Source: Symsagittifera roscoffensis (Eukaryota > Xenacoelomorpha > Acoela > Convolutidae). From it: 64,000 nucleotides of DNA. The notes under the pieces were generated by a model. That model did not search any database. It was not told where the DNA came from and was given only the letters and a program-made list of their open reading frames with translations. The DNA lies in assembly GCF_963678635.1 (NCBI RefSeq), contig NC_087063.1, forward strand, positions 13,895,006-13,959,005. Reading direction: 5' to 3'. Positions 46,165 through 57,745 of the stretch are shown here, one piece after another. A program made the translations under genes and the position numbers. How positions within the stretch are numbered: the first letter of the stretch is position 1; each line of letters begins with the position of its first letter.

Positions 46165-47620
46165 GTCCGATTTTTGCTCCGGGTTTATGCTCTACTTGAA
46201 AATCGAACGGTATAAGGCGATCTAACCATCTCGTTAATCTGCTGAACATTGTTTTGTTCTTTTTGTTGTTCCCATTCAGCAATGATACTAGTGCTTCATG
46301 ATCCGTAACTATTAAAAATTTTCTTTCCAGCACATAGTTGCGGAAATATTCCGCCCCCACACAACTGCAAGCATTTCTAATTCATTTGTTGAATAGTTTT
46401 TCTCTGCCTCGTTTAAATACTGGGATGCGAGCGATATCGGGCGCCAGCCGTCGGAATTTAGTTGCTCAAGGACCGCTCTGAGCCCGTTATGACTAGCATC
46501 ACACACAATTCTTGTGTCCCGGTGTATATCAAAATGCCGAAGTTCTACTATGTTAGCCACCTTCTTTTTCAGGTTTTCGAATGATATTTGACATTCATCA
46601 CTCCAAATATACTCGTTTTTCCGGCTTAATAGTGGGGGTAATGACGCTGATGATTCCGCAAGCGCCGGAAGATATTTGTGCAAGCTGTGAATGAAACCCA
46701 TAAAAGATTTAAGTTGTGACACCGTTTTTGGTGCTTTTAGCGATTCGATCGGTTCCGTTTTCCGGACGAGCGGTGTTATTCCGGTACGAGTTATTTTGTG
46801 CCCCAACCATTCACACTCTCTCCGCGCAAATTGGCATTTAGTGAGCTTAAGCGACATATTCTCGCAATCCAACTTCCGCAAAATCCTCTCAACTGTCGAG
46901 ATATGTTCAATCTCAGTGCCTTTGGTGACCACCAAAATGTCATCAATAAAGGCATGCGCCTGCGGAAATTCCAAAAGGATCGTATCCATCACTCTTTTAA
47001 ATTCCCCTGGCATGGTTGCAAGGCTGTAGAAACCCGTTTGAAAGCGATACGTGCCCGTTGATTTTCCTCCCACCAGCGAAAAATTGCATTGAACGCTTGT
47101 TTACGGGCTAAGTGGTAATTGACCGTACGCGTACGTAAGATCCATGGTAGAAAAATATACGTCTCCTGGTTTCCGTTCGATTATCGTTTGTCCTACCGTA
47201 TCCATAAGCTCTTCAATATTCGGCATTTGGTATTTATTCTTGTGGACTTGCTTGTTCAACTCCCGTGATTCTAATGCTAATTTTACTGATCCGTCCTTTT
47301 TCACTGTTATTACAATCGGAGAAACAAAATACTTATCCGAACATTAATTCAGCTTTTCAATGTGTCCTTGTCGTAAAAGTTTATCAATTTCCTTATCGAT
47401 CTTATCCTGCAATGTGATGGGCACTCTACGTCCTTTTTGTTGAATCGGCGTTAACGTTTCGAAAAAATCCGCGTGTACCCTATAATTCTGAATTTTTCCG
47501 ACTCTGTTAAAAAGGTTTTCAAATTGCTTACTGAAATAAGTCTGCCAGTGGTCTAGTGGATCCTCCACCTCTGTTGCCTCGGCCGCAGATTGATCGTTCT
47601 GTACCGACATCACATTCTCC
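46028..47620 (-). pseudogene. gypsy reverse transcriptase and RNase H, broken
   Basis: Copies element RNA into DNA. RT shows FSTMDLTYAYGQ (first catalytic Asp) and AFIDDILV (the F-x-D-D active site). RNase H follows with IVCDASHNGLRAVL, then LIVTDHEAL and ADYLSRHP. Two in-frame TAA codons interrupt it, at 47344-47346 and 47101-47103. A frameshift lies near 46340 and another between RNase H and integrase. Confidence 0.85.
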
Positions 47621-48146
47621 TCCGATGCCTTCTGCACTATCTGCAATCCAAGATTCGGCATTAGGTCTCTCCCAATAATTGATGGTCTGCTTCCTCCAAT
47701 CACTCTGATATTCGCGTTGGTCACCCATCCGTTCGTTTCCAATAATACGTCCATCGTTCCTAGCAGTCGTAAGGGGTTGTTTCCGTAATCCCTGAACTCA
47801 TCGTCCTCCGGTGCCGGTGCCTTCACCTTGACGCCTGCGGTGCCCAACGTCGGTTTCAATTTCCAATGGTGAATAATGAAATCGGTGATTCACTATCTAT
47901 CCAAACGTTTGTTTGCTTTCCATTTACCTTAATTGGTAGCCGGGCGCCGGCCGCTTTTATTTCTGTTTCTCTCCGAGATTTGATAGCCATAACAAGATAA
48001 TCTCTTGAGCTATCCGAATCCCACGATCGTTGCTTCTTTACCGTTGTATTAACCCAGCCAACGGAATTCTCATGCTGCGAGTAAGTATCCTCCACGTCGC
48101 CTATTTCACTAGCTTCCATATCCTCCTGATTTTGGATTAGTCCCAC
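47621..48146 (-). pseudogene. gypsy protease region, active site altered
   Basis: Cleaves gag-pol. The active-site region reads WIDSESPISLFTIGN, where D-S-G is expected, so Gly has become Glu (GGA to GAA would do it). The C-terminal protease word SIIGRDLMPNLGL is at about 47670, after a frameshift near 47858. Confidence 0.75.
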
Positions 48147-49001
48147 TGCCGGTCTTCCCCGATTGTTTCGTTTTCCCCTACAAGTCCTCTCGTAATGTCC
48201 CGTTTTCCGGCAGAAGTTACACGTTGCATTTTTGGCTGGACAAGTTGGAGGTGTTCCGGGGTAAAATTGGGTTGATCACAATTATAGCATCTTCTAGAAC
48301 CACCCTCTCTCATTTCTGCTCGCCCTCTAAACGATCCACGGCCCTGTCTATTGTTTCTGTATCCTCCTCGGATGGTTCCCACCGGTTCCGTCTTGATTTG
48401 GAACGCTCCAGCTCCACCGGCAGTGCCACTAGTTCCTCCCCCGGTTACCAATCCGTATGACTTAGCATATTTGTATCCACGTTCATATGAAAGTGCAATA
48501 CGGTACACCTCCTCTGGTGTCTTCGTCGAGCGACACAACTCATTTTGGGCCTCCCTATTGTTCATTGTTCAAAATCCTGGTCTCCAATGTTCCAAAATTA
48601 CATTGAGCGGCCAGCCCACTCAACACTGAGTGGAACTGTTCCAACGATTCTCCTATTTGTTGCTTCCGTGCCAACAATTGGAATGTCTCGTAAGTTTCGT
48701 TCCGTTCCTTCTTAAATTCTGTTGCAATAGTATCCAAAACTCTAGAGTACCTTGTTGTAGATAAATCCAGGTGTGGTTTCCTCTTATGTAGCTCATCCTG
48801 TCCTTTCTCCCCCAGACACAAATACAAGTTCGAGATAAGCGTTTGCTCCGACGCCAGGCGATCCTTCCCATCTACCTCCTCTGGTAATGCTGTAACCTGC
48901 GCTGCGGTTAACGTACTGGCATAATAGAAGCTCTTTGGGTTTATAGTATGTTTGGCCACCATCCCCCATTGAAAACGATTGAACCAAAACTCCCATAGCA
49001 T
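48140..49001 (-). pseudogene. gypsy gag with two zinc knuckles, frameshifted
   Basis: Capsid/nucleocapsid protein. The capsid part has LPEEVDGKDRLASEQTLI and ARKQQIGESLEQFHSVLSGL, ending in CNFGTLE, typical of gypsy gag. A Gly/Arg-rich spacer precedes CYNCDQ..., and in the next frame CNFCRKTGHYERTC (C-x2-C-x4-H-x4-C). Frameshifts lie near 48560 and 48245. ATG at 49001 is the first in frame, yet the frame is open upstream to the primer site, so the true start is uncertain. Confidence 0.82.
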
Positions 49002-49066
49002 TGGTGGCTCTGCAAACGTCGAGGGCCAAAATGATGTAATCCCCAGCGGGTTTTCCCCCCACTTTG

Positions 49067-49083
49067 GCCTGCTGGCTGCGCCA
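49067..49083 (-). other. primer binding site
   Basis: TGGCGCAGCCAGCAGG on the minus strand directly after the 5' LTR; begins TGG, complementary to a tRNA CCA end. The primer tRNA could be a serine tRNA, but this is not proven. Confidence 0.7.
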
Positions 49084-49266
49084 TGTCAAAATACGGTTTC
49101 GATGTGTTAAATTAATCCTTTGAGTTAAGTAACCGTAATTTAGAAAGTTAGTCGGAGACAATAAAATAGCTGTCATCCGAAGGTGACAGACAAACTCCGA
49201 AGGTTAAATACGAATTAAGTAGCACAACTAGAAATGGAACATGAACTAAATTTAGATACTATGACA
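49084..49266 (-). repeat. 5' LTR of the gypsy element
   Basis: On its strand TGTCATAGTATC...TTTTGACA, 183 bp, with 5-bp inverted tips TGTCA/TGACA. Confidence 0.88.
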
Positions 49267-49270
49267 GTTC

Positions 49271-50240
49271 AGCAAAAACGTTTCACTCAACAGAAAGGTT
49301 TAAGAAACATGAAACTTTTTTTTACATTTTGCGAAATTTTTTGTTATAATCAACATATTCAGACTGAATAACCGAAAACAATACAGCATAGTAATTGCGC
49401 CAACCTTTATGACAGAGAAAAGACAGGCAAAAAATTACAAGAAAAAATCTCCGAGTCTCTCCAAAACTATATAATGTTTGTAGCAACAGCTTGAAATAAA
49501 AACACGGAAGAGGAGCGCAGTAATGCTCATCTAAAAATGACAAAGGGTTAAAACTGACGCTAAGTAAAGTACGTCATATTTCTACAAACTTCAGCAATTA
49601 AAGAGAGAACATTACCCTCTCTGATACATTTATGATTTGCTAAAGACCATTTGACAACGTCAAACAGAGCGAAGTGACCGTATGTGGAAACAGAAGAGAT
49701 AAGAGCTTTTTTACAAGTTTTGAAGCAAAAAATCGAAATTCCAAGCTATATGAGTATTGCAAATCTAAAAACTTCGGAGAAGGCTCCAATAACTGTTTTC
49801 TTGTAACTAGGACAAAATAAAAGTTTTAAAGGTTTTTCAAGAAACTCAACAAGTTTTTTGGAATTTGAGCATCGGCGGTTGCAGTGTAAGTGGCAGAGAA
49901 AACTCGAACCACAATATTCATTTTTATATAGCGTCGTTTTTAATATTGCGTGTCACTAAATTTGACATTACTTTTTGAGAAAAATCATTATTAAAAAAAA
50001 ACAAATAATTTATAAGAAGTGTTCAAGAGTTTTTTTGCAGAAAACTGTTTTGATTTTTCTACAAAATGTATCTTTTATCTGAAGAAAGCGCTACAAAACT
50101 TCGAAAAGTAGATTAACTGGAATAAAAGTGATCTTTTCATTGACTAACAAATAAAATTTGGAGATTGACTTTTCAAAGCTTATTAAAAGACTTTTTTGAA
50201 AGGCTTTTTTGCTCGAACCTAACTAAGAATTAAGTTTCAA
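49271..50240. other. AT-rich stretch, no supported gene
   Basis: No recognisable feature in either strand. Confidence 0.45.
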
Positions 50241-50249
50241 ATCAATTTT

Positions 50250-50450
50250 TCTCGACACTGAGAGAGTGTGTCTGAAGTTCTTTATGTTGTTTGAATCCCG
50301 CATGAAAGGGTCTAACTGATACATCAATCGACCCATACCAGTGATTATTTTTGGTACCTGATTTAGAGTGAAAAACAAAAAAAATGCGACCGAAAAAAGT
50401 CCCTCCGATTTTCAACGGTCGGAACAACTAACCGACATAAGAGAGTATGT
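50250..50450 (+). repeat. dispersed repeat R3 copy
   Basis: Contains GGTACCTGATTTAGAGTG and 'CGGTCGGAAC' in the same order as the units at 420-1530. Confidence 0.45.
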
Positions 50451-50818
50451 GTGAAATTTTGGCTCTGGTTTGATTAAATTGCCTATCTTCGAACTACCCA
50501 AGAGTTACCTATGCATGAAACTTGCACTGTAAGTCATTAAATTGGTGTATCATAAAAAGTTACAATAAATTATTTACCACAAAAACCTAGATTTTGATAA
50601 AAAAATGCTTGCTCTTACATTTTTAAAGAACAAAAACATTTTATTGGGCGTCAATATTTTATATTTTTGACATTTAATATACTAATTTTAAATGAAAAAA
50701 TCTGAAAACAAACGAAAAAAACGTTGTCCGATAAAAAAAATTAATCAGACCCCTAGTAAATAGCACAAAAGCTCCTACAGATTTTGTGTTTTACAATATT
50801 AAAAACTCAAAAATGTCA

Positions 50819-51055
50819 TAGTGAGGGGAGAACCGTCGTTTTGTGGTTACCTATCCACCTCCAAATCGAAAGGTTTGATGTTCGAGTCCCACCATGATCC
50901 GTGCTCGTTGCTTGAGGGTGAGGCAATATTTCCCAGTTCGGAATATTAGCCAAGAAAACCGCATGTACCTCTTAAGCAGTGGTTCTTCGCGAAGAGCTGA
51001 ACAGCTTGTTTGTAAGTCCTTGTTTATTTCCGCAATGGAGTACCAATGATAAAAA
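50819..51055 (+). mobile_element. tRNA-derived SINE, copy C
   Basis: Near full-length copy. B box TGTTCGAGTCC, then CACCATGATCCGTGCTCG, GGTGAGGCAATATTTCCCAG and the CTTAAGCAG...GAGCTGAACAGC tail also seen in copy A. Confidence 0.78.
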
Positions 51056-51173
51056 TTGTTTAAACTTGAGCATTATTGTCAGTGTCTATAGAAATGAAAA
51101 CTAATCGATAATAACTAATTGAAAATGGATTATTTGGCTCTTATCTATGAAAGCATTAAAAATACAAATTATA

Positions 51174-52001
51174 TCACTTATAGTCAGGGGCGGATCTAAG
51201 ATTTTCTTGAGGGGGGGGGCGGATTGAGAAAAGTTTAGACGAAAACAATGATTTGTTTACAATAAGAAAATGAACAAAATTAAACAGTCGGGCAGTGAAA
51301 ACGATTGTGCTGACTATTGGAGCCAAAAACTTCCTGTTTTTCTCCATTTCTTTTGCAACTGCGAGATCCAGTTTCACATCGATGTTCCTGTTTGGATTTT
51401 TGACAGAATCAAGAAAGGCCTGCGCTTTCCCCAGTGATTTCTTCTGATGGGCTGTTTTCTGATGTGGCTCCAAGTAGTTTGAGAGGCGTGCAAACTTCTT
51501 GAACAGTTTGTTGACCAGCTGAATCTCTGCTGAGCCCCCCGCTTTCTTTATCTCTTCCAGTTTGGCAAAGCAGAAGCAGAAGCGACAGTAGAGCCCCTTT
51601 TGAATCATGAAGTAGGTCAGGAACTGGTATCTTTCCAGGTGCTGGGGGCCAACAGTTCGCTTTTCTTGACTTCCTTGTTTCGTCACAAGTTCGTATGGCC
51701 AGAATTGCAGTGGGAGTTTGTTGGGGTTGTCCAGCAGTGCAAACTTGATGTCCCTGTCTATGTCCAGTGAGCTGTAAAGAGTTGTAAAGAGATTCATCTT
51801 TAATGGTGGCTAAAGGAGCCAATGCCTCAAGAGCCTTGAAGGTCCAGGTATGGGCGTCTCAGGAGTGGATGATCCAGGGTTGTCAGGCTCAGTGGTTGCA
51901 GTGGATGAAGGTGGTGACTTCTTGGGTCCACTGGTGAAGAAAGCCTTGAGCGTCTTGAAGCCAGAAGCCTTGGAGTCCTTGGGAGCAGTCCGCTTTGACA
52001 T
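51174..52001 (-). pseudogene. truncated hAT transposase, TTF-type zinc-finger N terminus
   Basis: One frame runs from ATG at 52001 to a TGA at 51174-51176, broken by a single TAG at 51810-51812. The start is basic, then Ser/Thr/Pro-rich (about residues 1-60). The next part has LPLQFWPYELVTKQG and an LYCRFCFCFAK segment, as in TTF-type/ZMYM zinc fingers that precede hAT catalytic domains. It ends after NRKFLAPIVSTIVF, where the catalytic RNase H-like domain should begin; that domain and the dimerisation region are missing. The last codons are in the terminal repeat and the stop is supplied by flanking DNA. An ATG at 51797 after the TAG could start a shorter product. Confidence 0.78.
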
Positions 52002-52395
52002 TTGGAAGGTTGAAGTTGAAGTCCAGGGTCCAGTCCAGAGTGCAGTGTGAAGTTCAGCGAAGAAGATTTTAGAATGAGCTAGGTAGGTTTGAACGGGGTA
52101 TATATACTGCGAATGAGGCAGGTTGATAGGTACCTGTTAGCAGGTACCTGCCTCGAGGAAAAATGAGTCCAATTTCAGGCCTCAACAAAGACGCATTTTC
52201 ACACCTTGAATTTTCACACCTCAAAATTTTCTTTGATATAAAGGCCAAAGACACCGGCGCGGAAGGCGCCCTTTGAAAAAAAGTTAAGTAAAGTGTTCAA
52301 AGGGGGGACCCTTTGGTATTTGTTAGGGTCAAATTCCTGAGGGGAGGGCAAAAGCCCCCCCCCCCCCGCCCCCCCCCCCCCTAAATCCGCCCCTG
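51185..52395 (-). mobile_element. hAT transposon derivative, 1.2 kb
   Basis: Terminal repeats are CAGGGGCGGATCTA on the left and, reversed, CAGGGGCGGATTTA on the right. Both flanks are CTTATAGT (51177-51184 and 52396-52403), a perfect 8-bp duplication, so the insertion is young. Long G and C runs sit just inside the ends. It encodes only the start of a transposase. Confidence 0.93.
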
Positions 52396-52403
52396 CTTAT
52401 AGT

Positions 52404-53509
52404 TGATTATTTTTCATAGATAATTTATAGATTAGTTTAAAGATAAACACAAGGAAATTCTATCATAATGGATGATTTTCCACATTATTGAGATGCAAGT
52501 TTCAACGCACTTGCTTAATTTTTTTTGGGGGGACTTGAGGGTAAACTTGAAGGCAGTCAGGAGATTGAAAGTTAGAGATGGACAACGTTTTTGTGTATGT
52601 ATGTATATATGTATGTATATACGTTTGCTGAGGTAGCTAATTTTGTATATTTGCATTTAGTTATGTAAGTATGAAATAACTAAGTTTGGCGAAATCTTTC
52701 AAAAAGTCTTCCAAAGAGGCATTTTTGGCCTGACTTTTAAAACATGACCAAAAAAACTGTCAAAGCGTTAGAAGGGGGTAGTCAATTTTTAAATTGCCGG
52801 GGGGCTGGTTCTGGTGGAGGGTGGGGGAATCTTTTGTTGGGCTGGTGGTGTTCGGGGTAGGGAACAAAAAGGCAAATGTTGAGGGGAGGGGACTTGTTTT
52901 GCTTCTAGCTTTAAAATTCGATTAGGCCTTACACTCGTTTTGAAAAAATTTTTCGCTACTCATTGGATAAATGTAAATTTTTTTGCAATTTTTTTTGACG
53001 CAAAACAAAATTAAACTGGAGAAAAATCCATTTCGACTGATTTTAAATGGATTATAATTAATTTTAAGTTTGATAAAAAGCAACATGGGAATCGATTATG
53101 ATGTTATGCATTTTAAAACACAAAAATTTTTTATCGTTGATTTTTTTCACTATTCTTAGATGTGGATTGCGATTAATTTTTGATGGACAAAATTAGCCAA
53201 AATATCAGGAAACATATCGTCCTGATTAAATGATTTTTACATTTGGAAAATTACAGTGGCAAAACCTGTATAAGTTTTCAGCTGCCTAATCATGAAAGCT
53301 GATGATAATAAAATAACATTGATAGGATCAAGTTAAGATTTTCCCCAGCATTGAATTCGCATTAAATTTGCTAAGCGCTGCACGTAAAATGCTCGATTCT
53401 GATTGCCAGAAATTTTTTTACTTAGAAACAAGTTAACATCCTCCCCCACAGATTCTAAGAACTCAGCTGCAATTGGGCAAAGAAAGAAGCAAGCCTGGAG
53501 TTAGAACCA
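52404..53509. other. AT-rich stretch with a microsatellite
   Basis: A (GTAT)n run at 52592-52623 and a G-rich patch at 52800-52890 (GGGGGGCTGG, GGAGGGTGGGGG). No gene is seen. Confidence 0.5.
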
Positions 53510-54736
53510 AACAAAAAAAATCCCCAGATCCTTAATTTTTGTATTCTAATTTCAAAAATAATCATCTTTGAAATTTTTTGTCAAAATTTAAAAGTTTGAT
53601 GCTTTCAGTATATGATTTGTGAAAAGAACTCTTAAACAATTCAAGTCGTTATTAATGTATTTTAAAGACCAGACGATGACTTAAGTTTGGTTAACTCAAG
53701 TTCTGATTATAAAAGGGGTTTAGTCACTTGTTTTCGGTCACGAACACGTCCTAAAAATTTTGAGAAATAAAATTTCAAAAAAATCACTTTTTTGTTTTGA
53801 AAAAATGCTTGTCCTACAAATTTCATCTGCAAAAAAATGCTTATCAAACAATTTTGTACAATTCCATAGAAACAAAAAAAATTTAAAAAAAAACTCTAAG
53901 AAAAGCACTTTTTCATATATTGAAATTGCAGGACATGCATTTTTTCAAACCAAAAAACCGATTCTTAAAAATCTTATTTCTCAAAGTTTGTCGAACAAAA
54001 GTGATTACGCCCGAACACAAGTGACTAAACCCATTGTTTACTCAAAACTAAAGTCACCAAAAGGTTGATCGTCTGGCCTTTTTAATGCTTTGGAAACGAC
54101 CTTTGTTGTGTAAGAGTTCTTTTCACAAATCTTAAACTGAAAGCATCAAACTTTTAAATTTTTAGAAGTAGAATTTTCAAATTATTAGACATTGATCAAG
54201 GCATATTTCCACTCAAGCTATTTTCCATACAAAAGAAATAGGAGTTTTTAGCCTGTTTGAAAAAAAAGCTATCCAGAAAAATGGAAAAAAAATCCAATTT
54301 TTGTGTTTTCAGGACTACGTTTGCAGACAAAAAATTAAAGTTTGCATGCAACTTTCTTTGGAAAATGTTTGTTTGAGTACACAACTCGATTTTCGGTTGA
54401 AAAAAAAACAAAAAAAAGTTTGGGGCAACTTCAGTTTTACTTGAAAAATTTCAGAAAACTTTTGTTGTCGCCATCAAAAAAATGCTAGTCATACAATTTT
54501 CGTATATGGAAATTGTATTATAACAATTTTTTCCAATAAAAAGATCCAGAGTTTTTTTTTCATCACCAGACTGTTCTATTTGGTTCAAATAGCCGCAGAA
54601 ACTAGTTCGAATCTTTTTTCAATGATTTTATGAAGTTGTATGAAAGTTGTTTGATTAGCATTTTTCCATACATTTGATGTATGAAAATGTATGATAAGGA
54701 TTTTCGGTGTATGGAGTTCAACCCGGGTCTTTCATT
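53510..54736. mobile_element. repeat element R2, palindromic copy
   Basis: About 53575-53740 is repeated in reverse at about 54000-54165 (AAAAGTTTGATGCTTTCAG and its complement; GTCACTTGTgTTCGG and its complement). The sequence matches 14830-15380: forward on the left, reversed on the right. The right end TTCAACCCGGG (near 54720) matches other R2 copies. A fold-back derivative of R2. Confidence 0.6.
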
Positions 54737-54844
54737 AAATTTTTTTAATTTTTGGGTCTTCTGATTACCAACTTGTTTTCTCCAAGTTTCATGGTTGAAG
54801 ACTTATTTGCTCAAATGATTATGAGTTATGTACTGTTGACTGTA

Positions 54845-55176
54845 CTCATAGAGTAATTTCAGATAAGGTACACCGTCTGCTCGTCATCTTATTTTCGGCC
54901 GTATAGATTCGTGCAACTTCTTAGTCTAATACCGATCTTAATCTTACTTTTATATCTCCTAGTCTCAATAGATCTAGTGTATACTGGTTTATGCGAGTTA
55001 GTTGCCAGAAGGAGAACAACTGTATTCTAAGTTTTATTCAACTTGTTCTGGTGCTGAAACTACAAGTAGTTTCAGCACTTACAAATAAGTGTAAATGTTA
55101 GAGATGGAATATGATTGGTTAGTTATAAATATTTTATAGTGATATCCCATCATAAATATAATTGATCTTAAGTTCC
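54845..55176 (+). repeat. dispersed repeat R1, copy 3
   Basis: Starts CTCATAGAGTAATTTC and ends GTTCC. Hairpin 1 is TGCTGAAACTA/TAGTTTCAGCA at 55052-55077; hairpin 2 CACTTACAAATAAGTG at 55076-55091. Confidence 0.7.
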
Positions 55177-55630
55177 ACTCTCTTGATCGAGTCATGGCTT
55201 TTTTAATGGACACTAGTCCTTTGCATTACACCATAAAAATCCTGCTTCCATTCTTCAAATTTGAGCTAGGCGGAGTTATTTTGCTGTCCGTGGCCTTAAC
55301 TTAAATGTTCTTGTGGTTAACCTCCACTAAGCATTACAGCTTTTTTTTTTCAAGATTGTTATAAATTTTCAGTGTAAATTATCGTTTCGCAAGTTGAAAT
55401 CGGGTTTAATAGTTTTAAGGCTCATAGCGAAAGGTCAATATCAAACGATTTGTCGAAAGTGAATAAATTGAGTTTAATTGAATGTCATGAAGGTACGTCA
55501 TGAAGGTATGAAGGTAGGAGTAGTTCTGCAGCAAAAAAAAAACAAATTTATGACTGAACAAAAATAAGTATAGTCACAAGGAAAACTCTACAATCCTCTA
55601 ATCAGTATTGAGTTAAGTCCTGGAGGTTAA

Positions 55631-55962
55631 CTCATAGAGTAATTTCGGATAGGGTACACCGTCTGCTCGTCACGCTATCTTATTTTCGGCCGGATAGATT
55701 CGTGCAACTTCTTAGTCTAATACCGATCCTAATCTTACTCTTATATCTACTAGTCTCAGGGTGTTTAACTAGTTTCTGCTAGGCTCAATAGATCTAGAGT
55801 ATACTGGATTATTTCGACTGCTGAAGTTCTCTTGGAGAGGTAACTAATTTGTAAGTTAAATTCAAATCTCTCTGATGGAATATGATTGGTTAATATTAAA
55901 TATTTTATAGTGATAAAATATCTAATTTCTCCAATAATAAAATTTAGTTTAGATCAGGTTCC
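55631..55962 (+). repeat. dispersed repeat R1, copy 4
   Basis: Starts CTCATAGAGTAATTTCGGAT and ends AGATCAGGTTCC; the hairpin pair is deleted in this copy. Confidence 0.7.
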
Positions 55963-57745
55963 ACCCATCCGGGGCTTACAGAGTTTTTAGATTTATCTTT
56001 TCTTTCTGTAATTGAAGGATGGATGATGAACGTTGGTATTTGGCGAACATCATTTTCTTATCCGGTTCCTCTTGAAGAAGAACGTTCCAGGACGCTGGAA
56101 TCAGGGATAGGAAGTTGTTATTATGTCATTCGACAACGACTGTAATCACCAATTAAATCAATCCGATTTCAAAATGGTTTGATGTGTCAGATTTTTCTGT
56201 GTTAGTAGTGAACTGTTTTGGGTGCAGCCTCATCTGTGAATGGCGTGAAAATCGTGTTTGGAAGGGATGACTTGTAACTCGGATCTGTACGTATACTTGA
56301 ACATCGAGGTGGTCATTGGTCTAGTTCAATGAAGTCTTTTTCTGCGAAGTCAAGTCGTACTCTAAATCCTTTGAGTCGTGATTGTGGACGGCATGTCGGT
56401 TGTGTTTAGTCATTCTTTTGTTCGAGTGTGATGGGATCGTCTAGTCTTTGGATGTCCGTCTTTGTTGTTGTGTATTATCTATATACTGCATATTATGGTT
56501 TACATTTTATAAATTTTTGTTAATTTAGTTTTTCGTTATGATCTTAGTTAGTTGTTTTCACAAAAGCGTTTTGTTTTAGTTCGTTTATTTTGAAGAGTTA
56601 CTCACCCTTGAGTACCTCTTATTAAAAATTGAAGTGTGGTCACAAAGCGTGGGTGTAGCGCGGTGGGTTAGGCCGGCTATAAGCATGCTCAGGACGTCCT
56701 TCTCTGGTGGGTTAGGCCAGGAGTGGGAGTATAATTTCATGCTGTTTCTTTGAGAGGTCCTGTTATGTGATAACATTATATATTGGTTTTTTCTGGTCTT
56801 TCTTATTTTACTTTGGTTGTGTCCTTTTTTTTAAAAATCAAATTGTTTTTGGTTTGGGTTTGTCTTACGACTTTTTTGTGTTCTATTATTTCTTTCTTAG
56901 ACTTTATAAAAATCTTTAAAAGAATAAATTATCCAGTTTTAAGGCAGGTTAATCCGGTTTGGGTACCGTTGGTTTTCTTTTCTTATTCATGCTGTTATTT
57001 TATGATTTGTGGTGTTTAGTAAGCTGCGTTGGTTAGTTTGGTTTAGTATATAGTTCCTTTCCAACCGGGTTAAAGAAAAGTTTGAAACTTGTTAATTATT
57101 GTTAGAGTTGTTGTTAGTGAAAACTTGAAATATAAAATCATTATTTAAACAATTCTTCGTGGGCGAGCTGTGCGAGTTTGGATAGAATTCTTGTGCGAAT
57201 GAAAGAAAATATTGAAAATGTTAGTACTGCTTTCTCATTTTTTAAACTTATTGCATTGTAATTGAATTTTACTGCTTTTGGGGAAGTTTAAAATTATAAA
57301 TTTTCATCGTATCTAATTTTGGTGCTTCTGGGGGAAGTAATTTATAAATGAAAATATTACATTGGGTATGAATTTTACTACATTATTTAGTGCGAAACAT
57401 TTAGAAGTTTTATTTATAAATTAACAAGTTTGTATTTTTAGTTGTCTTTTTTCTGTTTTGTAGATGATTGTGGTGTGAAGACTAAAAGAATAAATTAAAC
57501 ATTGATAGAAAATGGCTAGTACAATTTTGATTTTATTGGTTAAAGTTATTTTAAATCATATTTACTTTATTCATCTGGGAAAAAGCCATGTGGGAAGATG
57601 TCGCGAATCAAGTCTGATGTTGTTAGTAACTTGGCTAGTATGCGTATGACATTTTTAGTTTGTAGCAGTGGCCAAAGCAATTCAAGTGCGTTGATGGTGT
57701 TTAGTTCTTCTGTGCCTACTGCGAATTCATGAGGTGTGTTTTCTA
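55963..57745. other. T-rich stretch, possible 3' end of the env-bearing element
   Basis: No gene recognised. GTGGGTTAGGCC occurs twice near 56668-56720. It lies downstream (minus strand) of the env-like frames, where an LTR would be expected, but I see no second copy to define one. Confidence 0.35.

Larger units (their letters stand above)
43170..49266 (-). mobile_element. Ty3/gypsy LTR retrotransposon, complete, 6.1 kb
   Basis: Two LTRs bracket gag, protease, reverse transcriptase, RNase H and integrase in gypsy order. The target duplication is GTTC (43166-43169 and 49267-49270). The primer binding site abuts the 5' LTR and a polypurine tract abuts the 3' LTR. LTRs differ by one roughly 24-bp indel and a few substitutions, so it is fairly young. 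At least four frameshifts and two nonsense codons in gag-pol mean it cannot move unaided as it stands. Confidence 0.93.

Noticed and set aside
47101-47346. alternative genetic code with TAA read as Glu
   Set aside because: TAA also ends other frames normally, and accompanying frameshifts show ordinary decay.
56640-56730. tRNA-like GTAGCGCGGTGGGTTA segment
   Set aside because: Resembles an A box, but there is no B box or foldable cloverleaf; the repeated GTGGGTTAGGCC explains the impression.
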